Part shown: positions 27,454 to 35,160 of the stretch, piece after piece | How the letters are laid out: every line of letters begins with the position of its first letter | How positions within the stretch are numbered: the stretch's first letter is position 1 | Source of the DNA: Enterococcus sp. BWB1-3 | GTDB taxonomy: Bacteria > Bacillota > Bacilli > Lactobacillales > Enterococcaceae | Assembly: GCF_016745275.1 (NCBI RefSeq) | Contig: NZ_JADOEP010000017.1 | Coordinates: forward strand, 1 to 64,000 | DNA length: 64,000 bases | Direction: 5' to 3' | Notes under the pieces: generated by a model | The model's input: the letters and a program-made list of their open reading frames with translations, nothing else | Told to the model about the DNA's origin: nothing | Databases searched by the model: none | Translations under genes and position numbers: made by a program

Positions 27454-27939
27454 CTATGCTTTTGTATCTTTTGGTAGTCCGTTAAATGAAATCGTGCATT
27501 CAAAATTACCTCGCATATTTGCGTCTCCACCAGTATGAATAATTCCTGTTAGTGTTGATTTTCCTTCACGAATTCGTCCATCAGGTTCTGTATGACGGAA
27601 ATAAATCAAACGGCCATCTCCTGATTTAGACAGGCAGTCACGAACAAAGTCTTGTGCTGGATCATCTTTATAACGGCGGTGCCCTTTAAATGCATACGCA
27701 CTTGTGACGCTAGTAACATCAATATTGCTGCCGCCTTTGTCTCCATAATAAGCATAAGTTTCTGTTTCTTCTTCAGTTGTCGGTTCTACAGTTTGGATTC
27801 CTGCTGCTAGTTCAAATAATTGCGGTTCAGTATCTCCTGTCGGTATGGGACCCACTTCATATTTATTCATCCAGTTTGGTGCAAAGCCTGTTGCTCCTGT
27901 CTCCGGTGCAAGTTTCATAAATGTTTGTTTGATCATCAT
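27454..27939 (-). CDS. Major tail tube protein (monocin LmaA-like)
   Basis: A 161-residue tail tube protein. Motifs TGFAPNWMNKYEVGPIPTG and QTVEPTTEEETETYAYYGDKG are characteristic of the phage major tail proteins related to Listeria antigen A (LmaA), the tube protein of monocin. The C-terminal region (GDANMRGNFECTISFNGLP) is the conserved end of the tube fold, and no extra Ig-like domain is attached. The protein polymerises into the tube around the tape measure. Its start lies 8 bases after the tail terminator stop, with AGGAG upstream. Confidence 0.82.
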   Translation of the reverse strand: MMIKQTFMKLAPETGATGFAPNWMNKYEVGPIPTGDTEPQLFELAAGIQTVEPTTEEETETYAYYGDKGGSNIDVTSVTSAYAFKGHRRYKDDPAQDFVRDCLSKSGDGRLIYFRHTEPDGRIREGKSTLTGIIHTGGDANMRGNFECTISFNGLPKDTKA

Positions 27940-27947
27940 TGTTCCTC

Positions 27948-28394
27948 CTAGTTTTTTTGAATTAATAGATTTGCTTTGATTTTGAGAATATAAATAAATT
28001 CTTCATTATCAGTTATTTCCAGTAACTGAGGTAATTGGACTCCTTCGCAGGAACGAAGGATAAAGCTGCCCGAATCACTTACCACAGTCAGGAGCTCTCC
28101 ATTTATGTCAGGTCTGGGAAAATCGTCCAGCTCCTGATAAATAAGATATGATTCCTGTCGTGCCTTTTTCTGATCACTGTTTTTTATTGACACCTGAAAA
28201 TTTACATTATAGTATCTGGAATGATCTAAAAAACGAATTTCTGTTTCTGATGGTTCATCCAAAATAGCTATACCTTTCTCCTGATTTGTCAATGGTCGAA
28301 AAATAATTTCTTTTTCTCCCTGCTTGTTCAGACTTGCTGAATCAATATCCAGCTGCTTCAATAAATATTCAGCAATTTTCTCATAAAAGTCCAT
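27948..28394 (-). CDS. Phage tail terminator / minor capsid-like protein
   Basis: A 148-residue protein fitting the siphophage 'minor capsid protein' group that now corresponds to tail terminators: helical N-terminus (DFYEKIAEYLLKQLDIDSAS), a short SYLIYQELDDFPRP motif and beta-rich C-terminus. The protein caps the tail tube at its head end. It is the first tail gene after the late regulator. In a whole phage, head-tail connector genes would come before it, but none is present. The ribosome binding site is modest (GGGAAACAAGAG). Confidence 0.65.
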   Translation of the reverse strand: MDFYEKIAEYLLKQLDIDSASLNKQGEKEIIFRPLTNQEKGIAILDEPSETEIRFLDHSRYYNVNFQVSIKNSDQKKARQESYLIYQELDDFPRPDINGELLTVVSDSGSFILRSCEGVQLPQLLEITDNEEFIYILKIKANLLIQKN

Positions 28395-28514
28395 CTCTTG
28401 TTTCCCAACTGCAGATACGGTTCTTTTGAATAAATACCTATACGTCTTTTTGGATGCTTTTCGTATATTGCTTTATTCAACAGAAAATTTATCCTCATTC
28501 TTTTTATGCTTTTC

Positions 28515-28543
28515 TTATTCGTTGTTCATAAATAATGTGTCAA
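28515..28543 (-). promoter_or_regulatory. Candidate late promoter of the tail module
   Basis: On the minus strand TTGACA (28538-28543) and GAATAA (28515-28520) are spaced by 17 bases in the 290-base gap between the ArpU gene and the first tail gene. ArpU proteins act on late phage promoters at such positions. The remaining gap holds the 10-base palindrome CCGGCGCCGG near 28638 and no gene. Confidence 0.4.
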
Positions 28544-28684
28544 AAACCTATCTACAGATGAACAGTTCCTTCATTTTTGGGCTTCCAAAAATGTCTTCTT
28601 CTGTTCCTTTAGGATCCTCCTTTCTCCCGACCAATCCGGCGCCGGTTCTCATCGGTAAATTAAGTCTATACCCAAAAGGCGATT

Positions 28685-29125
28685 TTAAACTTTCACTTTA
28701 CTACCAGAAGACCCTTGCTTTACTTTCACCAGTTGTCCCTCATCGTAAGATTCAGCAAAATGCAACAGCGCTCCATCCAGCTCCCGGTAAAATTTACTTT
28801 CACTTATATGGTAGTTTAAAGACAGAGCAACATTTGTCTCCTTATTATTTATATATTTGTCATAGATCAGCCGACGTTCAAATGCAGATAATTTATTAAT
28901 CGCCGAAGCAATTTGCTTTAGTTCAACCTCTGCCAAAATTTTTCTTTCAACAACCTGTTCTTCCTTATGGTTCTTTTCATCCTCACCTAAGTCAAAATAA
29001 TAACTTGCCGTAACTTTAGGTAGTTTTTCAGTTCTTGCCAACCGACTCAACTGAGAAAAAGTCCGCAATGTCAGACGGGCATTTTGTTTCGTTTTTTTCT
29101 TATCAATTTCGGGGAAAATTAACAT
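28685..29125 (-). CDS. arpU: ArpU-family late transcription regulator
   Basis: A 146-residue ArpU-family protein, the late operon regulator of enterococcal and related phages. The N-terminal part (QNARLTLRTFSQLSRLARTE) and the C-terminal sigma-region-4-like helix-turn-helix (ALSLNYHISESKFYRELDGA) are both present, and the length is normal. In phages ArpU switches on terminase-to-lysis genes; here it directly precedes the tail genes, so it probably controls production of tail particles. It has a strong ribosome binding site (AAAGGAGAT). No early phage genes, repressor or integrase lie upstream in this window. Confidence 0.8.
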   Translation of the reverse strand: MLIFPEIDKKKTKQNARLTLRTFSQLSRLARTEKLPKVTASYYFDLGEDEKNHKEEQVVERKILAEVELKQIASAINKLSAFERRLIYDKYINNKETNVALSLNYHISESKFYRELDGALLHFAESYDEGQLVKVKQGSSGSKVKV

Positions 29126-29396
29126 AACTTATATCTCCTTTAACTTATTTTTAGAACCAAGCTCAATGAATCTACTGTCAACATATAATTGAATCAGCTC
29201 TTTAACCGTAAATCTTCAATTCCAATAAATTTTTTTAGAAATTAGAAAGTATTATCTTCTTTACTTATCTACTATAACCGCTCTTATATACTCAATTTTC
29301 CTGATTTTTTCCGTTTTTTCTCTCTATTCAGAATATCCAAATAAAAAACAAGGTTTGAAATCATTAAGACTATATGTAACTTCTGAATTTAAAATA

Positions 29397-29441
29397 AATA
29401 AAGCCTGATTTTGACAGGAGCACTCAAAATAGGGCTTTATT
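29397..29441. terminator. Bidirectional terminator upstream of the tail module
   Basis: Nested perfect arms: AATAAAGCC with GGCTTTATT outside and ATTTTGA with TCAAAAT inside. The minus-strand side continues T-rich. It isolates the tail module from genes further upstream. No gene was seen between the ArpU start and this hairpin (29126-29396). Confidence 0.65.
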
Positions 29442-29500
29442 GTATAAAAAATTTTAAGATAAACGGAAAAATACTTAGCTGCAATTCTGTTTCTTTGCTT

Positions 29501-29683
29501 CCTACTTTATTCACTTTACATGGATTCCCAACTGCCACACTCTGTACCGATATAGACTTGGTCACAATATTTTCTAATCCACCACATGATCTCCAATCGC
29601 AACTCTAGGCATAATACTAATATTCTTGCCAATCTAAACATAATTTCCAATTGCTACAGGGACCGACTGGACCATTAGGGTTA
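29501..29683 (-). pseudogene. Hexapeptide-repeat acetyltransferase remnant
   Basis: Read on the minus strand with two stops and one frameshift, the stretch gives VAIGNYV-stop-IGKNISIMPRVAIGDHVV, then NIVTKSI and VAVGNPCKVNKV. This is the left-handed beta-helix and C-terminal signature of maltose/galactoside O-acetyltransferases (IGDxVVIGAGSVVTK...VAVGNPxKV). The N-terminal two thirds are gone. It is a dead gene fragment. The neighbouring stretch 29684-30017 shows no further feature. Confidence 0.65.
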
Positions 29684-30017
29684 GAGGAGTTTTTCTGGAA
29701 AATCTTTTTTCTGCCTTCATCGGGTGAGGTACTGTACAAATATATCCCCCGAGGTCAATTAATGAATAAATTGACCGTAATCAACATAAAAAAGGACAGA
29801 AATATGTATATTTTCCCCTAAAGTTTCCAGCATTTTTTCAAGTTCTCTCATAGCAGCCGTTCACTTTTCATATTAGTTATTAAAATGTTTAAAAAAATAA
29901 AATTAATTATTTATAGATTGATATATATTTATATAAACCTATAAATTCCTGCTGTATTTAAAAGGTTAGGATAAGAACCCTCAGATTAAATACTTAATAG
30001 ATTCTGCAATGAAATGC

Positions 30018-30043
30018 AAAAAAGGAGTGAATTTCTCCACTCC
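30018..30043 (-). terminator. Terminator of the two-component operon
   Basis: On the minus strand GGAGTG and CACTCC pair around an 8-base loop and are followed by TTTTTT. It lies about 65 bases after the stop of the secreted Cys/His-rich protein gene. Confidence 0.75.
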
Positions 30044-30108
30044 AAAAATACTTTTTTTCAGCTATTCTGTACTTTAGATTCTGCATTTGTTTTTGTTTCA
30101 ACTATAAA

Positions 30109-30735
30109 TTAGCGACGATGCCCAGTACCGTGACTGGAAGACTGATTCCCCCCATGATGATATCCCCGACCTCTCATAGCTCCATTATGCATGGTATTCT
30201 GATTTTGGTTATTTTCTGGGGAATCTCCGGCATTTCTCTGATTATAATAACTGCAAGTACCTGCACAATTTGCCGCATGATTTCCTGTTCCATCACAAAT
30301 ACCTGTACCTGGCGGCTGATTTCCCTGAGTCGTACAGCTGCCATCGCAAATTTCATTCCAATGGCCCATCCCGTTACAGATACCTGCATTTTGAGTCATT
30401 GGCTGATTAGCATCTGGTTGAACCAAATCAACAGTTTGTTCAGATTCCTTTCTATCAATGGCCGTCAGTCCAGCATTTTCTTCTAATTTAGTTTGCTGTG
30501 GAATTGCCTGTTTTGTTGTTTCTGTCTGGACACGTACTGCTTCGTCTCTGCAAAATGCTATCAAACCGACTGTCTTTCTAGTCAAATTTGCTAATTGTAA
30601 TCCGGACTTTTCTCGAAAAGCTGCTGCTTCAGCAGAAGATATTGCTGTCTGACCATTAACTGTCGGTGCATAAAAGCCTATGAGTAAACACACAATCATT
30701 CCAATAACCACCATTAAGCTTGTTCTCTTTTTCAT
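30109..30735 (-). CDS. Secreted Cys/His-rich protein downstream of a two-component system
   Basis: A 208-residue protein with a signal peptide (LMVVIGMIVCLLIGFYAPTV, cleavage near residue 29). After a polar linker it has two related Cys-Gly units, ICNGMGHWNEICDGSC and ICDGTGNHAANCAGTC (about residues 118-163), then an Asn/His/Gly-rich tail ending in RGRGYHHGGNQSSSHGTGH. Paired cysteines with nearby His residues suggest metal binding or disulfide-stabilised knuckles outside the cell. I recognise no family. It lies 80 bases after the histidine kinase gene on the same strand and shares its terminator, so it is probably co-expressed and may be part of the sensed or protective output. Confidence 0.65.
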   Translation of the reverse strand: MKKRTSLMVVIGMIVCLLIGFYAPTVNGQTAISSAEAAAFREKSGLQLANLTRKTVGLIAFCRDEAVRVQTETTKQAIPQQTKLEENAGLTAIDRKESEQTVDLVQPDANQPMTQNAGICNGMGHWNEICDGSCTTQGNQPPGTGICDGTGNHAANCAGTCSYYNQRNAGDSPENNQNQNTMHNGAMRGRGYHHGGNQSSSHGTGHRR

Positions 30736-30815
30736 TTTTCCTCACCTCATTTCTCTATCTACTTTACAGTGTAAAAAGAAGTTATGGCAGAAGTGTGACA
30801 AAAGAGCCGGCTTTT

Positions 30816-32294
30816 TCAACGGGTGTTCTCTATTGGTAAATAAAAAGTAACGACGACCTGGCATCCAGACTCATTGTCAATGGTAATTTCTCCCGAATGC
30901 CGTTGGATGATTTGCTGACAAATAGCCAGTCCCAAGCCTGTTCCCTCTTCTGAATTTATGCGGTTTCCTCTGTGAAACGTTTCAAATAACGCCTGAGAAT
31001 CTATAGGGGTTATAGAGCCGCTTTGATTTTTGAGTTTAAAACAAAGCTGATTCTTAATCTTTTCGATACTTAACAGAATTTCTGAATTATTATTGCTGTA
31101 TTTATTTGCGTTGTCCAATAAATTTTTCATCAGCTGAGTAAGCCGGACGTGATCTCCATAAATGTAGACAGGCTCTGTCAATTGATTGTCTATCTTTAAT
31201 ACCTGGCCTTTCTCCTTCAATTTCCAACGGTAAGCTCTGACTGCATCCTCTATAATTTCAAGAGGATCAACACTTTCCATATTTAAACTAAATTCTACAG
31301 ATTGAAGTCTGCTTAATTCCAATAGATCATTGACCAGCCGTTCTAAACACCCTGCTTCTTTCAGCAATTGCTGATGATATAGTTTCAGTTCTTTCTGAGA
31401 AGTAACTAATTCATCCGTCAAAGCTTCCAGAGAGCTCTTCATCACCATTACTGGCGTTCTTAATTCATGAGAAATTTGTGAAAGAAATTCTTTTTCTCCC
31501 CGTATTTTATTTTCCTGCTCATTTTTTGCCTGCTCAAGTCGCTTACTTAAAATAGACAGTCGTTCAGCCAGTTCATTCAGTTCATCTTCTGTTTGGAACT
31601 TTAAAGCCGGAGGATACTTTTCATTAATTAATGCATCTGTATAGTTCTCCATCTCTCTGATTGGTGAAACAAAGTCTCTGGCCAGTCTGATCAACAGCAG
31701 AATACTGATAAATAAAGCGATGAGCATACTGATAAGTAAAATTAAATAACCATTTGCCTGATTCTGATGAATACTGGCAACATCGGAGTACATCACAACA
31801 ATGCCGACCACTTGATTTTCCACAAGAATGGGCAACACCATCGTGATCGAAGATAATTGAAACAGACCTCCTTCTTTAATGGAAGCTGAGCTCTTGCTTA
31901 AATACACGCTTTCAATCAACTGATCGGCTGCTTCAGGCAACTCCTGATCTGTTGTATTTCCATGGTGACTATTTAGAAGCGCTTGCTTATTTTGATCAAC
32001 TACCCAGACATAGTCTCCGGCAATTTGATTAATAAAATTCAAATAAGTACCATAACCCATCATCCCATTATGATTGTTTTGACTACTGCCCATTCTGGAA
32101 GAAAGTGTTTCTCCTGAAAAGTAATCAGCCAAGGTATTTTGAATGATTTCTCCTCTGTGACTTACTTCTTCCATATGGAGATCCTCGGTCTGCTTTGAAA
32201 AAATGACAGCAAACAACACTCCGATCATTATAGTCATCATAATTAGCAATGTGGAAACCAATCGAATGAGACGGCCTAATATACTTTTTTTCAT
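30816..32294 (-). CDS. Membrane sensor histidine kinase
   Basis: A 492-residue kinase. Membrane helix 1 is at about residues 12-32, an extracytoplasmic sensor runs to about 180, helix 2 lies near 182-203, then HAMP, HisKA with FLSQISHELRTPV (His near 277) and HATPase with N box (LLDNANKYS) and G box (GTGLGLAICQQII). The sensor loop contains RMGSSQNNHNGMMGYG, a His/Met-rich run that could bind a metal ion such as copper; that is inference. Its ATG overlaps the stop of the response regulator gene by four bases. The system resembles OmpR/envelope-stress kinases of Gram-positive bacteria. Confidence 0.87.
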   Translation of the reverse strand: MKKSILGRLIRLVSTLLIMMTIMIGVLFAVIFSKQTEDLHMEEVSHRGEIIQNTLADYFSGETLSSRMGSSQNNHNGMMGYGTYLNFINQIAGDYVWVVDQNKQALLNSHHGNTTDQELPEAADQLIESVYLSKSSASIKEGGLFQLSSITMVLPILVENQVVGIVVMYSDVASIHQNQANGYLILLISMLIALFISILLLIRLARDFVSPIREMENYTDALINEKYPPALKFQTEDELNELAERLSILSKRLEQAKNEQENKIRGEKEFLSQISHELRTPVMVMKSSLEALTDELVTSQKELKLYHQQLLKEAGCLERLVNDLLELSRLQSVEFSLNMESVDPLEIIEDAVRAYRWKLKEKGQVLKIDNQLTEPVYIYGDHVRLTQLMKNLLDNANKYSNNNSEILLSIEKIKNQLCFKLKNQSGSITPIDSQALFETFHRGNRINSEEGTGLGLAICQQIIQRHSGEITIDNESGCQVVVTFYLPIENTR

Positions 32295-32974
32295 TCCATC
32301 ACCTCAAGCGCATACCCTTCTCCCCAAATCGTTTTTATTTTACAGGAAGAACCCGCTGTTTTCAGCTTCATTCTCAATCGCTTAATATGACTGTCAACAG
32401 TTCTCGGATCACCATAATAATCCATTCCCCAAGCACTGTCCAAAAGATTCTCTCTTGTGAACACCTTCTTTGGATATTGAAGAAACAAGATTAAAAGCTC
32501 AAATTCCTTCTTAGTCAGAATAACTTTTGAATGACCTATCTTTATTTCTTTTGTCTTTTGATCAATAAAAATATTGCCATAAAAAAGAGCTGAATCCACA
32601 GTATTTTTTTCAAAATCAATTCTTCTCAGCAATGCCTTTATTCGTGCAACTACTTCCTTAGGTGAAAAAGGCTTCACAATATAATCATCTGCACCAATCT
32701 CCAAGCCAAGAATCCGATCTGCATCTTCAGACTTTGCAGTAATCATAATAATCGGCACAATAGAGGTCCTTCGAATTTTTTTACAGATGGTAAAACCATC
32801 AACATTTGGAAGCATAATGTCCAGCAAAATCAGATCTGCAGGCTCAGTTGGAAATAAATCCAATGCCTCTTTTCCATCATAAATATGCTTCGTTTCATAC
32901 CCTTCCTTTTGCAGATATTTTTCCAGAACATCAACAATTTGATGGTTATCTTCAATAATCAAAATCTTTTGCAT
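32291..32974 (-). CDS. OmpR-family response regulator
   Basis: A 227-residue regulator with receiver domain (IIEDN at 6-10, phospho-acceptor Asp52 in LLDIMLP, Lys in the VKPFSPKE motif) and a winged-helix DNA-binding domain (TKKEFELLILFL, DPRTVDSHIKRLR). I start it at the ATG at 32974, which has AGGGAGAG upstream and gives the standard family length. A longer frame opens at 33040, but that codon sits on a TATAAT-type -10 element (minus strand 33039-33044), so it cannot be the start if transcription begins there. It forms an operon with the kinase and secreted protein genes. Confidence 0.88.
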   Translation of the reverse strand: MQKILIIEDNHQIVDVLEKYLQKEGYETKHIYDGKEALDLFPTEPADLILLDIMLPNVDGFTICKKIRRTSIVPIIMITAKSEDADRILGLEIGADDYIVKPFSPKEVVARIKALLRRIDFEKNTVDSALFYGNIFIDQKTKEIKIGHSKVILTKKEFELLILFLQYPKKVFTRENLLDSAWGMDYYGDPRTVDSHIKRLRMKLKTAGSSCKIKTIWGEGYALEVME

Positions 32975-33378
32975 TCGTCTCTCCCTTCTGAAACCCAGTC
33001 CTTTTCCTTTCCACTCCAGTAAAACTGCTTTTTTTCTCATTATAGTTGAAAAGAAGGAGCTTTACATCAGTAACTAGTGAGAATCGATTTCAGTCCTTTC
33101 AGATAATTCCGCCCTTGAATAGAAGTAATCCAACATTCCAAATCTTCAACAGCTTCTTCTCCGCTTTTCTCTTAATAAATCAATTCGATACTTAAACCCA
33201 AATAACCAAAATTCTTTTCGTATTTTTTGAATTTACCCCCAATTTTTGACACTAATACAGAAAAGCATTGAACTAACAATATTTCGAAGTATCCTTCATT
33301 TATTTAGAAAACAGCTTCTGTAACTGCTGATATAATAGGCTTTTTAGTGAAAAACGGGGAAATTCAAAGTATTTTTGA

Positions 33379-33407
33379 TTGACAATCATTTACAACTCTA
33401 ATATTAT
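33379..33407 (+). promoter_or_regulatory. Promoter of the Rrf2 / methyltransferase genes
   Basis: TTGACA (33379-33384), a 17-base spacer and TATTAT (33402-33407), about 70 bases before the Rrf2 start. The rest of the 33045-33378 gap shows nothing I can name. Confidence 0.6.
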
Positions 33408-33476
33408 AGATAAAAAGACTCTTTAATACCTTTTTATCATTTTCACTCATAATAACTAATGAAAGTAGTGAACGCA

Positions 33477-33857
33477 ATGAAATACACAAAAGCAACAAAC
33501 TACGCACTCCACATTATTGCTTATCTAATCAGCAGCAAATCTCAGGAAAAGTCCTCCATATACACTTTGGCAGAACAGTTCAAGCTTTCTCCCACATATT
33601 TGTCCAAAATTTTGACACAACTGACAAAAGCCGGACTGGTCAGTTCGACACCGGGAGCAAAAGGCGGTTATCAGCTGGCTGCTCCTAAAGAAACGATTTC
33701 CTTCCTCGATGTCATTCAGGCAGTTGAGGGAAGAGCACCTCTGCTTGTTTGTGATATGTCTGTGAATCACAATTGTGTGATTCAACAAGTTATTACTAAT
33801 GCTGAAAAGGAAATGAATAACTTTTTAGCTGAAAAAAAGATTATTGATATTCTTTAA
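33477..33857 (+). CDS. Rrf2-family transcription regulator
   Basis: A 126-residue Rrf2 regulator. The winged-helix start (KYTKATNYALHIIAYLI) and recognition helix (FKLSPTYLSKILTQLTKAGL, then SSTPGAKGGYQLA) are typical. Two cysteines occur in the C-terminal part (CDMSVNHNC, about residues 93-101); this is fewer than the three used for Fe-S binding by NsrR/IscR, so it is probably a non-cluster member sensing redox or a metabolite. An in-frame ATG at 33459 lacks a ribosome binding site, so I prefer the start at 33477. It precedes the methyltransferase by 57 bases and probably controls it. Confidence 0.83.
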   Translation: MKYTKATNYALHIIAYLISSKSQEKSSIYTLAEQFKLSPTYLSKILTQLTKAGLVSSTPGAKGGYQLAAPKETISFLDVIQAVEGRAPLLVCDMSVNHNCVIQQVITNAEKEMNNFLAEKKIIDIL

Positions 33858-33914
33858 CCAAGCTGTTTTTTTCAACGATTCATCAAAATCATTTTATTCA
33901 AAGGAGATCTATTT

Positions 33915-34490
33915 ATGAATCATTCACATCATCCAACCAATCCTGACTTCTTTCAAAAAAAAGTTGCCAATCTTGAACAGCATCGCATTGAAACTATTAC
34001 GTTTGAAGAGATTGCAGCACTCTTGGCTATCCAATCAACAGATAAAATTGCTGATTTAGGTGCCGGCACCGGATATTTTACATTTCCACTCGCTGAAATT
34101 GCAGAAACCGTTATTGCTGTCGATTTAGATATGCAAATGCTGGCATATATCAAAGAGAAAATGGAAAATCAGCAAATGTCCAATATTAAACCAGTACATT
34201 CTGCTTTGACAAACCTCCCCTTAGAAAATCATTCTGTTGATAAAGCCTTGGCTTCAATTGCCTTGCATGAAATTCCGGAGCTTTCTCAGGCACTGGATGA
34301 AATTAAACGTATCCTAAAGTCAGGCGGTTATTTTCTTTGTGTGGAAATTGAAAGAGATGTGACGGGCACTCATAACCATCCCCGAATCACACAGGAAGAA
34401 ATGAGGAAGTATCTGTTGGAAGCTGGTTTTACAATTATCGATGAAAGAATTCCAACTAAAGGAATTTACGCCATTACTGCACAAATCTGA
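33915..34490 (+). CDS. Class I SAM-dependent methyltransferase
   Basis: A 191-residue methyltransferase with SAM motif I (IADLGAGTGYFTFPL, about 48-62), acidic motif II (VIAVDLDMQM) and the motif III/IV region (VDKALASIALHEIP). The His-rich start (MNHSHHPTNPDFFQKKVANL) is reminiscent of Rrf2-linked methyltransferases in Firmicutes. Substrate is unknown. AAGGAGAT lies upstream and a terminator follows the stop, so it closes the Rrf2 unit. Confidence 0.8.
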   Translation: MNHSHHPTNPDFFQKKVANLEQHRIETITFEEIAALLAIQSTDKIADLGAGTGYFTFPLAEIAETVIAVDLDMQMLAYIKEKMENQQMSNIKPVHSALTNLPLENHSVDKALASIALHEIPELSQALDEIKRILKSGGYFLCVEIERDVTGTHNHPRITQEEMRKYLLEAGFTIIDERIPTKGIYAITAQI

Positions 34491-34498
34491 CAAATTAG

Positions 34499-34529
34499 AA
34501 AAACAGACTATTATGTCAAGCTGTTTTTT
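34499..34529 (+). terminator. Terminator after the methyltransferase gene
   Basis: AAAAACAG pairs with CTGTTTTTT around a 14-base loop, ten bases after the stop codon. Confidence 0.65.
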
Positions 34530-34610
34530 ATTATAATCGAGCTAAGCAGACTGCATTCTGATTGCTTCAATTAAATAAATAGTCAGAGAACGGAAAAGGA
34601 TGGATGACAA

Positions 34611-35003
34611 ATGAAAACAGCAAGAATCAGCAGTATCATTGATTTGACCGAAGGCGGTTGTAATGCCTGCGGAATTATAAAATGTGAGTCCTATACACTG
34701 ACAATGGACGGTTTGGAGACACCTTTGGAGGAATTAACAGTGAGTACACTTGTCATGACTCTGGCTCTGAAAAGTGGTTTTAAACAGGAAATGAAGATGG
34801 CGCTTCTTGATGACTATATTTCTTTTACAAAAGGAGATCTTGAGGTGAAACTGTTTGAAGATTATGATCGACTCACTTATAAAAGTGCAGCTGCAGAAAT
34901 GAACACACGGGATCGTATTGCAGATACACAAGAATTAACAGAGACAGCAAATAATATTCTGACTACTCTGTTTCAAATAGAAGCTATTGCTTTTGAGTAT
35001 TAA
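34611..35003 (+). CDS. Small protein of unknown function with CxxC near the N-terminus
   Basis: A 130-residue protein I do not recognise. It has GGCNACGI near residues 15-22 and one further Cys (KCES), a mixed alpha/beta pattern and an acidic C-terminal half (LTETANNILTTLFQIEAIAF). No signal peptide or membrane segment. GGATGG lies upstream of the ATG and a strong terminator follows, so it is an independent single-gene unit between the methyltransferase and ahpF. The CxxC pair could bind a metal or be redox active; no function is assigned. Confidence 0.6.
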   Translation: MKTARISSIIDLTEGGCNACGIIKCESYTLTMDGLETPLEELTVSTLVMTLALKSGFKQEMKMALLDDYISFTKGDLEVKLFEDYDRLTYKSAAAEMNTRDRIADTQELTETANNILTTLFQIEAIAFEY

Positions 35004-35025
35004 ATACGTCCTTAAGCTATTTATT

Positions 35026-35054
35026 GATCGACATCCTTTTGTCGATCTTTTTTT
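35026..35054 (+). terminator. Terminator after the 130-residue protein gene
   Basis: GATCGAC and GTCGATC pair around an 8-base loop and are followed by seven T residues. Confidence 0.85.
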
Positions 35055-35079
35055 GTAAAACTTTTTCTCTAGAGAGCAA

Positions 35080-35131
35080 AAGGAAGGCATCTTTATCTGA
35101 AAATCACTTTCCAGATAAAGACACCTTCCTT
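35080..35131. terminator. Terminator of ahpCF (bidirectional)
   Basis: Long arms AAGGAAGG and CCTTCCTT enclose ATCTTTATCTG paired with CAGATAAAGA. It lies 30 bases beyond the ahpF stop on the minus strand, between convergent genes. Confidence 0.8.
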
Positions 35132-35160
35132 AATTATTCAGTTATTTATTTTTTTCTATG

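Noticed and set aside
28426-28899. 157-codon plus-strand frame overlapping the ArpU gene
   Set aside because: It overlaps a well-supported gene on the other strand and a promoter region, and the protein looks random.
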